IMG/VR virus record: IMGVR_UViG_3300051212_000522
Location: 1-47,808 of that record
Strand: one strand, 5' to 3'
Length of the DNA: 47,808 bases
Source: a virus
A program made the translations under genes and the position numbers. The notes beneath the pieces are model-generated. The model made no database searches, was not told the origin of the DNA, and saw nothing but the letters and a program-made list of their open reading frames with translations. The first letter of the stretch is position 1, and the number at the start of each line of letters is the position of its first letter. Shown here piece after piece: positions 27,801-38,500 of the stretch.

Positions 27801-30800
27801 AAGAGTACTATGATAAAATAGAATCGATATACAATGCAAACTTCAACCCAGATATTCCAGCTACATCAACTGCTACTATTACTACTATAACAAATGATAA
27901 TACTAATGGTGATTTATTTACTACATTATTGAATCATGGATTTGATGAAAATACTCCAGTTAAATTTAGACCATTTACTAATGCAAATGTACCTGGAATA
28001 GATGCATACAAAACTTATTATGTAAAATATATTAATAAATCACAATTTAGATTGAAGCGAGCACCTTCAATTATTCCATATATCGGGCAAAGAGAAGCTG
28101 ATGCATATAATGCAATATTGGCTAATGTAGATATCATTGCAAAGGAAGCATATTATCAATATGCTTATGCACAATCTCCAACAACGACTACTGGGGTAGC
28201 AGTTCCAACAAACTCAACCGAAACCGACTGCATTGATGACGTTAGAGATGTTATCAAAGCAATTGCATATAACGTCAAGTATGGATATAATGATAGAGCA
28301 TATGAAGCTGGTAATATTTACGCTACAGGTAAATATGTAACAAATAATAAAACGGCAACTATTGGTATCCTGAATAAAGCCAGAGATTATGCCATAGCAG
28401 CGATGAGAAATAATGGCACAAATGGAGTTTCTGTATTTTTTGAAACAAGAAATTGTACTGCTACAAGATCTGGTACAACTGTAACTGTAACCACTCAGCA
28501 CAAGCATGGTTTAGCATCTGGAGACAGTATTACTATTGCTGGTCATGGAACTGCTGCGTTAAATGGAACCTTTACAGTTTCGGCATCTGGATTGACAACT
28601 ACTCAATTCCAATATACAACAGGAACATCTGGAACTGTTTCTAACTCTGGATCTCCAACTTATAGAAGATCTGATAGTGCTCAAACTATTATTGCTGTAA
28701 CTGATGATAGTAGTGCATCAGCTGCTAACAAGTGTTCTTCTGTAGCAGAAGCAATTAATTCGTTAACTGCTATTGTCACAACGGCAATAACTACTGAAAA
28801 TATGGATCATGTCATCAGATCAGTTCCTCCTGTAACTCCCACAGAAGATTCGGAAGATATTATAACAACAGTTGTATCAGCAACACAGTCATCTTTATCT
28901 CTCTCAGTGTATGATGCAAATGCATATTCACAAAGAGTTGAAGAAAATAGAATTGTTGGCGATGCATCACAAAATATCACTATTGATACGGTATCTTCTG
29001 CTTCTCCATATATTTTCAACTGTTCGTTGAGATCTGTTTACGGAATGTCTGGTATGCACGCAAATGGTGAAGATGCAACTGGATTTAAATCTATGGTGCT
29101 TGCCCAGTATACGGGTATTTCTCTACAAAGAGATAATAGAGCATTCACAAGATTAAATTATTTAAATGGACTACCAACTTATAAAGTAAATGCAGCTGAT
29201 AATAGATTTACAAAGGTAGATTCTGAATATATCGACTACTGGAGAAACTATCACGTTAAAGCATCAAATGATGGATTCTTGCAAGTTGTATCGGTTTTTG
29301 CCGTTGGTTATGCAGATCACTTTGTATCAGATACTGGTTCTGATATTTCGATTACAAACTCAAACTCAAACTTTGGTAATATTGCAACCTTATCAGCAGG
29401 ATATAAACAAAAAGCATTCCCACAAGACACTAGAGGTCAAATCGTTGGTATTATTCCTCCAAAGGGAATTGATTATTCTAGAACTACTGCAGTTATTTTG
29501 GATGAAATTGATTATAGAACTATTTCAAAATGGAATGAATCGAGACAATCTATCGATGCTTCAAAGAAAGAAAATTATTTTGGAAAAATTTACATTAAAT
29601 CGACATCAGTAAATGGATTATTCGAAAAAGATGGTTTGCCAGAATACACAGATACAGATGGCAAAAAATGGTTGCTGATTGATGGTGTAAATTATCTACT
29701 AGGAAAAGGAAAAAATATTGCGTATAAAACTGGAGGAGATTATGAAACTTCTTCATCTGAAACAGAATATATCTACGGATCATTCCCAATCTTTAATGGC
29801 GCTACAACACAAGGAGAATTTAGATCTAGATTAAGAGAAAGAAATCCAAATAATGCTTTAGATGCACAAACATCATATGATATTTTAGTTGTATCTAAAA
29901 CTGTTTCTTATACACAAGGACAAACATCATTTACAGTTTCTGATTCTACTGGCATTGCAGCTGGACAAAAAATTGTGTCGGAATTACCTGGCATTCCATC
30001 AAACACATTTGTTGCATCTTCTTACACAGGAGGAAACACAATTCCTATTGTTAATGCTTCTGGTTCACCAGTAACAATCACACAAACTCAATCTGGAGCA
30101 ACTGTCAATTTCTATAGAATTTTATCTCTTCCAGAAAATGCCAATAGAATGTATTACGGATGGGAATGGGCGGAAACTTCAGCTGGCGTTGATTTAGGAT
30201 CTCTTGTGATTTATGTTGATGAATTTGTAATGTATAATGATGTTTTCTATCATGAAGAATACCTCGACGAAATTCAATCTAGAGCTGCTAGCGTAGGTCA
30301 ATCAGCTAACTTCCAGTCACAATCAACAGCTCAATCATATATAAATCCATCAGGAAATACTGTAAGTCCCATCAACCTAAGCTATAATGATGCATATGAT
30401 TATCCATATGGTAATTTACTTAAAAGAATTTTGCAAAGATATGATTCTGATGTAAATTATACTTTGAACACAACTGATAGTTTAGAATTTGAACCTGGAG
30501 CATCTATTGCAAATGCTTATATCAAGAGAGTTTCTGATAATCGCCTCTCCAGAGATCATATCTGGAGATTTATCTATCGTATTCCAAAAGAATCAAATGC
30601 AAAACCACCTGAAAGAAAATATGTCATTCAGATTACTGCAGATGATGCTCCTTCATATAGTAAGTCATTCTACATTTATGACGTAGAAACAGTAGATGAA
30701 TACGTGGCAGATACTCAAGATGGTGTTTACTATTTGACCGTATTAGATGCTAACGTAAAAAATATTAAAAATAGTAATGATTCTTTACCTATTGGTTATG

Positions 30801-32533
30801 GACAAAATCAGTATTTCTTATATCCAGAAATAAATCTTGATAATCCAGAGTGGAATCCAAAAGAAGCTATTAGTGTTTATAATAATGATGTAAAAATTAG
30901 AACTATTGTTCTAGATGATAAAAATTTATCCACAGATAATTATGAAAGAGTTACTTCATATTCTATTACAGGTGAGCTAACTAAAAATTTTGTAAATTAT
31001 ATTACCGATAAAAATTGCAGAGAAACAACTTTCTCATCTTCTGCACTTACTACATCTGCAACAAATTCTTTCTTCGAAAATATTCAGTCGATTTATTCTA
31101 TAAATGAATACAATAATATTGGAGTTAATAAAGATGTTTTTTCTGGCGCATCACTAAGCGAAAGAATTATAAAATTTAAGAGATCTTGCGTTGCTTCTCC
31201 TTCTGGTACTTTACTCAATAATGTGACAGACATTGAGAAATTGGTCGTTGGCGCTGATTTAATTAGTATTTCGGCATCTGGTGGCGGAACAGTTCCAACA
31301 TTAGGAGCGAAAATCACTGCAATTAATTTAGAAACAAGAACAGTTACATTAAGTGCTTCTGTTGGAGTAACTACATCTTCATCATACACATATACATTTA
31401 ATAGTCCTATAGCAGTTAAAATTCACAGACCTTCAAACATCCGTGCATCTGGTCATACGTGGGAATACGTTGGTTATGGTCCTGGTAACTACTCAACTGC
31501 GTTCCCTGTCTTCCAGACAATCGTTCTCAACCGTCAGCAAATTATCAACTCACAAACTATCGAAAGAAATGGTGGATTCAATGGTTCCAGTGGAACTAAC
31601 TCCAATGGTGACTTCTTTATTGGCACACAGGTTATTGATACTAAAGGAAGTCAGTCAGAAACCGTTAACGTTCCCAAACTCAAAACTTCTGCACAAAATA
31701 GATTAATTGATCCAACAGATTTACTATTCATTACTGCCGCATCTAGTAGTGGAACGGGAAATCTATCCGCTTTCTCTGAAAACTTACAGAATACGGTTAG
31801 AACTGAATTATCAGATCAATCAAGTAAAACAGTTACATACGATAAAGTTACGGTTGCTAACCTTGAAGTAGGAACAAACATCAAGATTAAAGGTGGAATC
31901 GATATTGCAAATAGCAATATGAATGAAACTGATGCTATATTAAGATTCCCCAAATTTGATCCAGCTGGTAAGAAGTATGGATTTGCTAAGCGCGTAGACA
32001 CCGAAAACATTAACTGGACTGCCAACCGCCAAACACTTCCAGAAGACGGATTTGTTACTGCTAGAGACCTTGGAGAATGGGCATATATAAACAGAGTAAC
32101 TGGATCTTCTCAGGCACAACAGTGGCAAACATTACAAGATGGTCAGTTCTTATATGCTGCAAAAACTGAAGGGGTAAATAGATTATATACTTTCCAATAC
32201 GGCAGTAATTTCTATTTTAATGTAAGTCCTGCCGAAATTAATGCATCTGATTTCTACTTGAAAATTGGCAAGATACCATCTAGTGTAATTACCCAGAACT
32301 TAGGATTGAGTGGATTTATATTTGTTGATGTTGGTGGTATTAGTTCGCAATATCCTGTTATTAAAGGTATTGATCCATTAGATGTAAATGGTGGTGTTGA
32401 ATGGAAGGCATTAAAAAATGCTTGGTTAAATCCAGAAACCAGTGAAAATGGTGTAACTGGTAATTTCGTAATTAGTTATTATATTCATGCTCAAGACAAA
32501 ATTATCTATAACGTAAACCCATTTGAGGTCTAA
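24821..32533 (+). CDS. Giant tail/fibre protein with beta-helix-like N-terminal region (2570 aa)
   Basis: After about 180 residues a block resembling the start of right-handed beta-helix (pectate-lyase-like) folds appears: NKPFKSIGRALLEAARQSY (near 205-225), FPGNYEIDNRPG (near 247), and PRGTSIVGLDLRKTVIRP (near 397). Three diverged copies of a 'C..D[IV]..[VI].DA...[DN]' element begin at Cys 559 (CKRDIGYFIDALVYDL), 866 (CKRDIGYIFDAVSTDL) and 1137 (CIDDVRDVIKAIAYNV). A highly conserved-looking core follows with GMSGMHANGEDATGF at 1408-1422 and NDGFLQVVSVFAVGYADHF soon after. GHTWEYVGYGPGNYSTAFP starts at 2211. Such features are typical of large host-contact proteins of marine T4-like phages. 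I infer a receptor-binding or fibre role, not an enzymatic one. Confidence 0.75.
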   Translation: MPNREILRNKTLEQARLITNQIGVDVGNLDNLDPTFSDKSNIVNVVNSLKNTATKVASASDTTSSSNLNIPFLADTSSATTVKYNSTLQFQSNTNTLKAKNFSINDTAGQIRVPIGTDQTPSIVFNSPGRPDVGFYRVNNSDSVGVGFAGLSPQIKFNADGTISSAGVQTANASELQLTNNTKCLYVSEQELYASDSWTNNGLSLNKPFKSIGRALLEAARQSYVADTASDKNNDRFEYFSIIVFPGNYEIDNRPGKSLSIQNEIDFFDLRTNYGPSGKLATVQTQTAVVSPNTGWYFAGLTNTYTNVSASYVSGSNNGSGATFNVEFTPEETIITVNSLGSGYFENEVLKISGASISSPGATRSDLNIVITSLFDDSEIKIIENLYQLNPPSGGVIVPRGTSIVGLDLRKTVIRPKYVPDPTIPPSGDHRAQDAANLIKSNREYIISEAFGYLEANKTKKSISAITNGAVIGSGPDEPDVFTCVAHGFVENTPIKFLNIPANTTLQANQVYYVDYVTVDTFRIKKSKNSAPLSDVRTSTAVTVGSLQAYSFNVGSQSCKRDIGYFIDALVYDLSRGGNSKLYDTAEFYIDGKNTKLIKGATEIADTLTCLKYATHLAASAVRNHEFKIKGGKNTSNTITLNNATYGITVGMNVSGTGVNTGATITAVTYNVSGAVSSFTVSSANTTSYTNQDYTLSAKQKYNYGFVTPFTQSKFDVYPNFDNSYVSSSGATTECQSTVNSLFTLYTYYEKVLSYPTEYFIPGASNFVQKMYPFGYDRDLESALFRVTGGCYFWQMTFKDGDTSNRPYYVNSSGILTQYSPLIDEPTSSQLSAYKILSENRTTIINDTFTTLQSNVTHGSYATEKCKRDIGYIFDAVSTDLFDGPSANANTYDSVLLYFNAERSALLSNGIDSLAERNAAIFAFDTLKSKMQYYIDDITIDSRINTLVGYLTTALNSQTTSNLPTRVTNSNTGQFPCSHHRLVAFKFANKQELKEYYDKIESIYNANFNPDIPATSTATITTITNDNTNGDLFTTLLNHGFDENTPVKFRPFTNANVPGIDAYKTYYVKYINKSQFRLKRAPSIIPYIGQREADAYNAILANVDIIAKEAYYQYAYAQSPTTTTGVAVPTNSTETDCIDDVRDVIKAIAYNVKYGYNDRAYEAGNIYATGKYVTNNKTATIGILNKARDYAIAAMRNNGTNGVSVFFETRNCTATRSGTTVTVTTQHKHGLASGDSITIAGHGTAALNGTFTVSASGLTTTQFQYTTGTSGTVSNSGSPTYRRSDSAQTIIAVTDDSSASAANKCSSVAEAINSLTAIVTTAITTENMDHVIRSVPPVTPTEDSEDIITTVVSATQSSLSLSVYDANAYSQRVEENRIVGDASQNITIDTVSSASPYIFNCSLRSVYGMSGMHANGEDATGFKSMVLAQYTGISLQRDNRAFTRLNYLNGLPTYKVNAADNRFTKVDSEYIDYWRNYHVKASNDGFLQVVSVFAVGYADHFVSDTGSDISITNSNSNFGNIATLSAGYKQKAFPQDTRGQIVGIIPPKGIDYSRTTAVILDEIDYRTISKWNESRQSIDASKKENYFGKIYIKSTSVNGLFEKDGLPEYTDTDGKKWLLIDGVNYLLGKGKNIAYKTGGDYETSSSETEYIYGSFPIFNGATTQGEFRSRLRERNPNNALDAQTSYDILVVSKTVSYTQGQTSFTVSDSTGIAAGQKIVSELPGIPSNTFVASSYTGGNTIPIVNASGSPVTITQTQSGATVNFYRILSLPENANRMYYGWEWAETSAGVDLGSLVIYVDEFVMYNDVFYHEEYLDEIQSRAASVGQSANFQSQSTAQSYINPSGNTVSPINLSYNDAYDYPYGNLLKRILQRYDSDVNYTLNTTDSLEFEPGASIANAYIKRVSDNRLSRDHIWRFIYRIPKESNAKPPERKYVIQITADDAPSYSKSFYIYDVETVDEYVADTQDGVYYLTVLDANVKNIKNSNDSLPIGYGQNQYFLYPEINLDNPEWNPKEAISVYNNDVKIRTIVLDDKNLSTDNYERVTSYSITGELTKNFVNYITDKNCRETTFSSSALTTSATNSFFENIQSIYSINEYNNIGVNKDVFSGASLSERIIKFKRSCVASPSGTLLNNVTDIEKLVVGADLISISASGGGTVPTLGAKITAINLETRTVTLSASVGVTTSSSYTYTFNSPIAVKIHRPSNIRASGHTWEYVGYGPGNYSTAFPVFQTIVLNRQQIINSQTIERNGGFNGSSGTNSNGDFFIGTQVIDTKGSQSETVNVPKLKTSAQNRLIDPTDLLFITAASSSGTGNLSAFSENLQNTVRTELSDQSSKTVTYDKVTVANLEVGTNIKIKGGIDIANSNMNETDAILRFPKFDPAGKKYGFAKRVDTENINWTANRQTLPEDGFVTARDLGEWAYINRVTGSSQAQQWQTLQDGQFLYAAKTEGVNRLYTFQYGSNFYFNVSPAEINASDFYLKIGKIPSSVITQNLGLSGFIFVDVGGISSQYPVIKGIDPLDVNGGVEWKALKNAWLNPETSENGVTGNFVISYYIHAQDKIIYNVNPFEV
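32525..32528 (+). promoter_or_regulatory. Ribosome binding site for the 4318-residue protein
   Basis: GAGG at 32525-32528 lies inside the end of the upstream gene, 7 bases before ATG 32536. Confidence 0.55.
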
Positions 32534-32535
32534 GA

Positions 32536-35500
32536 ATGCCAAATAGGATTATATTTACCAGTAAAACAAAGGTAGGAATTGAAGCTGGAAAAATTCCTAC
32601 CTCAGTTGATGTTTTAGTTCAAACTGATAATAGTCCAAACATGGATGATTTTCGTAATTGGGCTTCTGATACCAATGCATTAATTAGTTTAAATAGAACT
32701 CTTCAAAATGAAGGTATAGGTAATACTAGTTCTGGAGCACAATATTTTAATAGATATGGTTCTGCCAACTTATACCAAACTAAACTAATCCCAACTACAG
32801 ATTACGCAGGAAGAACTGTTGCCGCGCAAGGGGACAATAGATCTTGGATTAGAAAAGATTATATTGAAAATTATAAAGTAACCGCAAAAGGAGCACTAAA
32901 CAAAAGCAAAACAATTTTTACTGTAAATTTGAGTGGTGTTCAACAAACTGAAAAATTATATACAATTTTAGTTCCAACAGCTGGCGGCCTTGCTACAGAA
33001 CCTCCACAATCAAATGTTCTCGGCAATCCACCTCAACTTCCTGGCATTTTTGATGGTTCTATTACTAGAAAATTAACAACGTCAACAGGTAACACAACTG
33101 GTTTAAATTCTATTACTGTGACTTCTATATACGGAAGTTCTGTAGCATCATATGGAATATATCCTGGATCATCTATCAGTGGTACGGGGATTCCAGATGG
33201 AACTTATGTTGCTTCAACATACACAACTGGCAGTACAACTATTCCATTAGTTGATATTGATGGAAATACTGTTACTTTGACTGCAGATTGTCAAAACGAA
33301 ATTTTATATATTGAAATACCAGATAATATTATACCTCCAGGTGTTCCTCATTACAACACACCGACTAATGGTTCTGGTGCTACATTTGCTGTGTATTATA
33401 ACGAGGATTCTATAATTGAAGAAATTATTGTGGTTAATCCTGGCGATAATTATTCTGCCTCTAACCAATCAACAGTAAACAAACTAATTATTCCTGGCAG
33501 TTTAGTGGGTGGAGACGATGGAGATAATGATATAACATTAACGTCTTATAATTTAAATACATATGCGCTATTGATAACTGATACAGATTTCCAAGAAAAA
33601 AATGTAAATTTACAAGATACTATAAATTCCGAAGAAACTGGAATTGATACTTTTACTTATTCAGGAACTGCTGCAGGAACTGTAACTAAATCTGCAACTA
33701 TGGTGAAAGACCAAACTTTCATCACTGTTACTAATGCTAGCCTTATTGTAAAAGGAATGAAGGTAACTTCTTCCACAGGATTTGGTATACCACAAAATAC
33801 TTATGTTGGTGATAGCTACGTTTCTGGTTCTACTACTGTACCATTAACTACGTCTAATGGAATTACTCCAGTAAAAGTAACCTTAACATATACGACAGGT
33901 ATAAATGTTTCTTTCGAATATGCAGCAACATTTACCAATGTTACAGGAACTAACATTACTGGATCAGGAAGTGGCGCTACTTTTATTATCACAAAAAATA
34001 TAAATAATACTTACAATGTATTTTTAACTAGTTCTGGTTCTAATTATACTTCTGGCACACAAATTAGAATTCTTGGAAGTCAAATTGGTGGTGTTAATAG
34101 TACAAATGATCTAATTATTACTGTTCAAAAAGTATTGGATAAATTTCCACCAAATACTAGAGTTTCTTTTTTTGAAAGATCAAAAACTAATCCTGGATAT
34201 TATGAATTATATTTAAGTAGTTTGCCGAGAACTGGAGTTTCATATAGCAAAACTTCAACTTTAACTGGAAATACTTCTGGAAATAATTATATAGATATCA
34301 CAAACGGTTCAAGTATTGCTGCTGGTCAACAGATTGCTGGAACGAATTTAAATACTAGTGCTGCAAATAATATTTCATATGTTGCAAACTCTTTTGTCTC
34401 TAACAACACTCAAGGAGTAGGAGGATCTTGTAGAGTTCCTTTAACAGAAGCAGATGGGACAACAGAAGTTACTTTAACTGCAGATGCTAATAATTTATCT
34501 CTGACTTTTTCTTCGCCCGTAGTAATCGAAAATGGAGATGGATTAGTATTTTACAGATCATATAATAGTTTTTGGTCTCAATTAAATAGTGGTTCTATTT
34601 TTGAAGGTAGACCAACTAATTATATTGCATGGTATAGAGCTACAAAACTACAAACCAGAAATATTCCCGTAACATTATTGCCTCCAAATGACAGCAATAA
34701 TAAGTATAAATTATACAACCAAAGATTTAGAGTAGATAGTTCAGTAAACTTAAAAACAGCAGTTACTTTAGGTTCTGACTGGTCATTATATATCCAAGTA
34801 GGTAAAAATCCAGATCCAAAATGGGAAACATCTATTATAATTTCTATTGATACAAAATCAACATATGTTTTAAATGGAAAAACTAGATATATTTTTGAAA
34901 TAATTACACAATATCCATCAAAGTATTCTTGGGATTTATCCACCGAAGAAATTTCATATTGCTATATTTACAAAAATATTCTTGGCGGAATATTTTCAGA
35001 TTATATCACACAAACTGTTCCATACAACAAAGCATATGTAACATCTGAATATGTTTGGAAAGCTCCAACAACAGTGTCAATCCCTGTTACTAATACAGTA
35101 ACTACAACAGAAGGTGGTATTTTTAAATTAAACAGTATCAGTGATACTATTACAGGATCAACTCCTGTTTTTAGGGTGGCAGATAAAGATACTTACTCAA
35201 TGTTTATAAGAACATGGAGAGATATTTTACCACAAACTTATAGTGGAACACTAACATCTAATCAAATTAAATTAATTTCAACTGCATCAAACCCCAGATA
35301 TATTTTCTTAAATCCAAGAAGTATTCAATTCAGATCTGTGATGAACAATAATACTTATTTGAATGTTGATACTGGGAATTTAAATTTAGGAACTACACCA
35401 GAAACAAATCCAAATATTAATTATACTACTAATGTTATTCGTTTAGATACTTTCCCAACATATGCTCCAACAAACCCAGGTATATGGACCTATAGCTTTG

Positions 35501-38500
35501 GTAGGCAGTATTTGTACTTTCAAAATTATGCATGGAATTTTTATTCTGATAATTTAACTTCAAGTACATTTACTGGAAATCCAACTTCTTTATCATCCCC
35601 ATACAAATTTATATCCACTGTTCCATACTATCAAGGTGTTACTGTTACTGCAAGAGGAAGTTCCACGCCAATTTTAGTCACTTTAGATGCTCATGGATTA
35701 CAGGCTGGAGATGCAATACTATTCGACCAAAGTTTATATGGTATTTCTAGTGGCAGTATTAATAGTAGAGGAATTCGATCTGGTACAACATATTTTGTCT
35801 CGCCAAATAATCTAACAGAAAATACTTTTGAAATTGTTACCACAAAAACAGGAACAATATCATTAACTTCCTCTTCTGGTTCGTTGGCAGCACCAGCAGT
35901 TTCAACACCTGGAATGTATGTTGCATTACAAACTGTAAATACTACCATATCTTCATCACAAACTTCTGGTATTCAATTATCTGGACTTCATGGTTTGGTA
36001 ATCCGAGGTGTTTATAAAATTCAAGCAGGCACCACGGAACCAATTCAGCTACAAGATCAATATTATTATTTCAAGAGAGAATTTCCAAATAGAGAAAGTG
36101 TTGATGGTGAACCAAAAACTATAACTGCAATTTCTAGATCTGCTGGCAGTACTACTGTAACTGTAACCACAAGCACTGCTCATGGAATGAGTGTAAATGA
36201 TTTTGTTGTTATAACCACCACAGATTCATCACTAAACACCACAGAAAGCTCACCTGCAGTTGTAACGCAAGTAGTAAATTCAACTCAATTTAGATACACT
36301 ACGGCTGGATTAACAACTGCTGTTTCTTTAAGTGCTGGTACTGCTCAACCTAGAGCGGGATGGAAAAGATATATAAAAATAAATAATGAAATTTTATCTT
36401 TTGATTATTATACTGTAGACGGAAACAATCGTTTTACTTTATATGGTGTTGTTAGAGGAGAACTAGGAACTACTGCACAAACACATTCATCTGGATCGGA
36501 TATTAGTATTGCTTTAGATACGTGGTCATCATCTGGTGTTAGAGTTTCAAACAACTTGTTTAATACTAATGGAACATTAAAATCAAATGTAAATTTAACA
36601 TATCAAAATAATTGGACATATACTAGAGAATTTCCAGATTATGGTGGGTCGAATGGATTAATGTATCATGGAGTAGGAAGAAGAGATGCATTCCAACCAT
36701 CCAGATGGGAGGTAGCATTGTTTGGTCCTGGATATTTTGCTCCAGGAACTTTATCATTTGTTAGTGTACCATCAACTACAGATACTACAAGAACATCTGG
36801 TAGATACACAACCGTTAGTGGAACTGCGAATGCCATAGGAACTGGTGCCCAATTTACCATTACAATTGGATTAACAACTACAAAAACAGCAGCTTCATAT
36901 ACATCTGGAACAAATCAAATAGTTTTAGATGATGCTACTTCTGTTGTTGCTGGTCAAAAAATTCAATCTTCTGCAAGTGGCATTCCTTCAAACACTACAG
37001 TAACTAATGTATCTGGCAATACTATAACTTTATCTGCTAATTTAACTTCTTCCCAAACTTCCACAACTACTCTTTATTTCTTTGATGCTACAGATAGAAC
37101 TGTAATAGCTTCGGTAACTAATGGGGGTTCTCAATATAAAATTGGAGAAACTATTACCATACCAGCTTCAAGCATAGGTGGAACGGGATCTAGTTTAGTT
37201 TTGACAGCAACCTACCTAAATTTTGGAACTTTATATGATGGAATGGATTATGCTCAACCTGGAATAGGCAAAAAATTAAATAAAAATCCATATTATCAAG
37301 CTCTTTATAAAGAATCAAGTGAAGTCAAATACTACCAAGAACCAGCAGAAATAGGTCAACGTTCATACGAAGATTTGTTTGGTGCTTTTTCACAAGCAAT
37401 GGTGAAAACGAAAAATATTATAAGTGGAATTCCAGATGATACAACTCCTTATTATAATGTAAGATCTTCATCAGATGCTATTTTGTTACAAGCATCTAGA
37501 GACCAATATTTCTCTTATCTATCTGGTTTAATCAAAAGACCAAAATATTTAACGACAGCAACTACAATAAATTCAAATGTTCTACAAATTAATGATGCTA
37601 TTGGCATTGAAGTAGGTGATACAGTATATGGTCCTGGAATTGATACTGATGGCGCTATTGTTAAAAGTATCACTGGACCATCATACTTCACACTTTCATA
37701 TAGAAATGGTGTAATTAAATTAGGAGATGGAACATACAAAAAAACTTCTGGTAGTTGGTCATGGAACTCTGATGCATATTCGATAACTGGATATACTACT
37801 AATGTAGTAGCATCCGCAAGGGCAGGAGAAACAACCAGTTATATTATGTTTGGATTGAATAGTGACCCATTGACAAATTCCAGTTACACATCAATAGATT
37901 ACGCATGGTATCCAGCTGGAAATGGTAGATTATATATTTACGAAAATGGTGGTTATATTGGAGATTATGGTGTCTATTACACAACTACAAATTTAAAGAT
38001 AGAATATAATGGTTCACAAGTAATATATTATAAAGATGGTGTTGCCCAGAGAACTGTTAATAGATCGATAGGAAATCCTTTATACTTTGATTCATCTTTT
38101 GTGAATGTTGGCGCATCATTAAAAAATGTATTTTTTGGAGAAATTGGAACAACAACTTCTGGTAGAGAAGCAACCATACAATTACGACAAAAGAGAACTA
38201 TTATAAAAAATATTGATGTTGTAAGTTACATTTATAATAACTTTGCACAAGGAGGATACGAATACCCAGTTAATGATGCTGCATTGGGAATTGTAGCTAG
38301 AATTTCTATTCCAAACTCATATGGAATAAGTCAAACACTTGTTCCAGATATTGTTAATGGTCCGTTCAAATATTACATTTCAGAAATTAAATTTGAATAC
38401 GTTGACCCAATTTACCAATCTCAATTTAAAACATTTTTCTTTGAAGAAGATAAGTATTCTTGCCCAATTTTAAAAACCGAAATTGATAACAATAGTGGAA

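Noticed and set aside
34620-34943. Minus-strand open frame of 107 codons
   Set aside because: It lies fully within the 4318-residue gene and has no recognisable motif or ribosome site.
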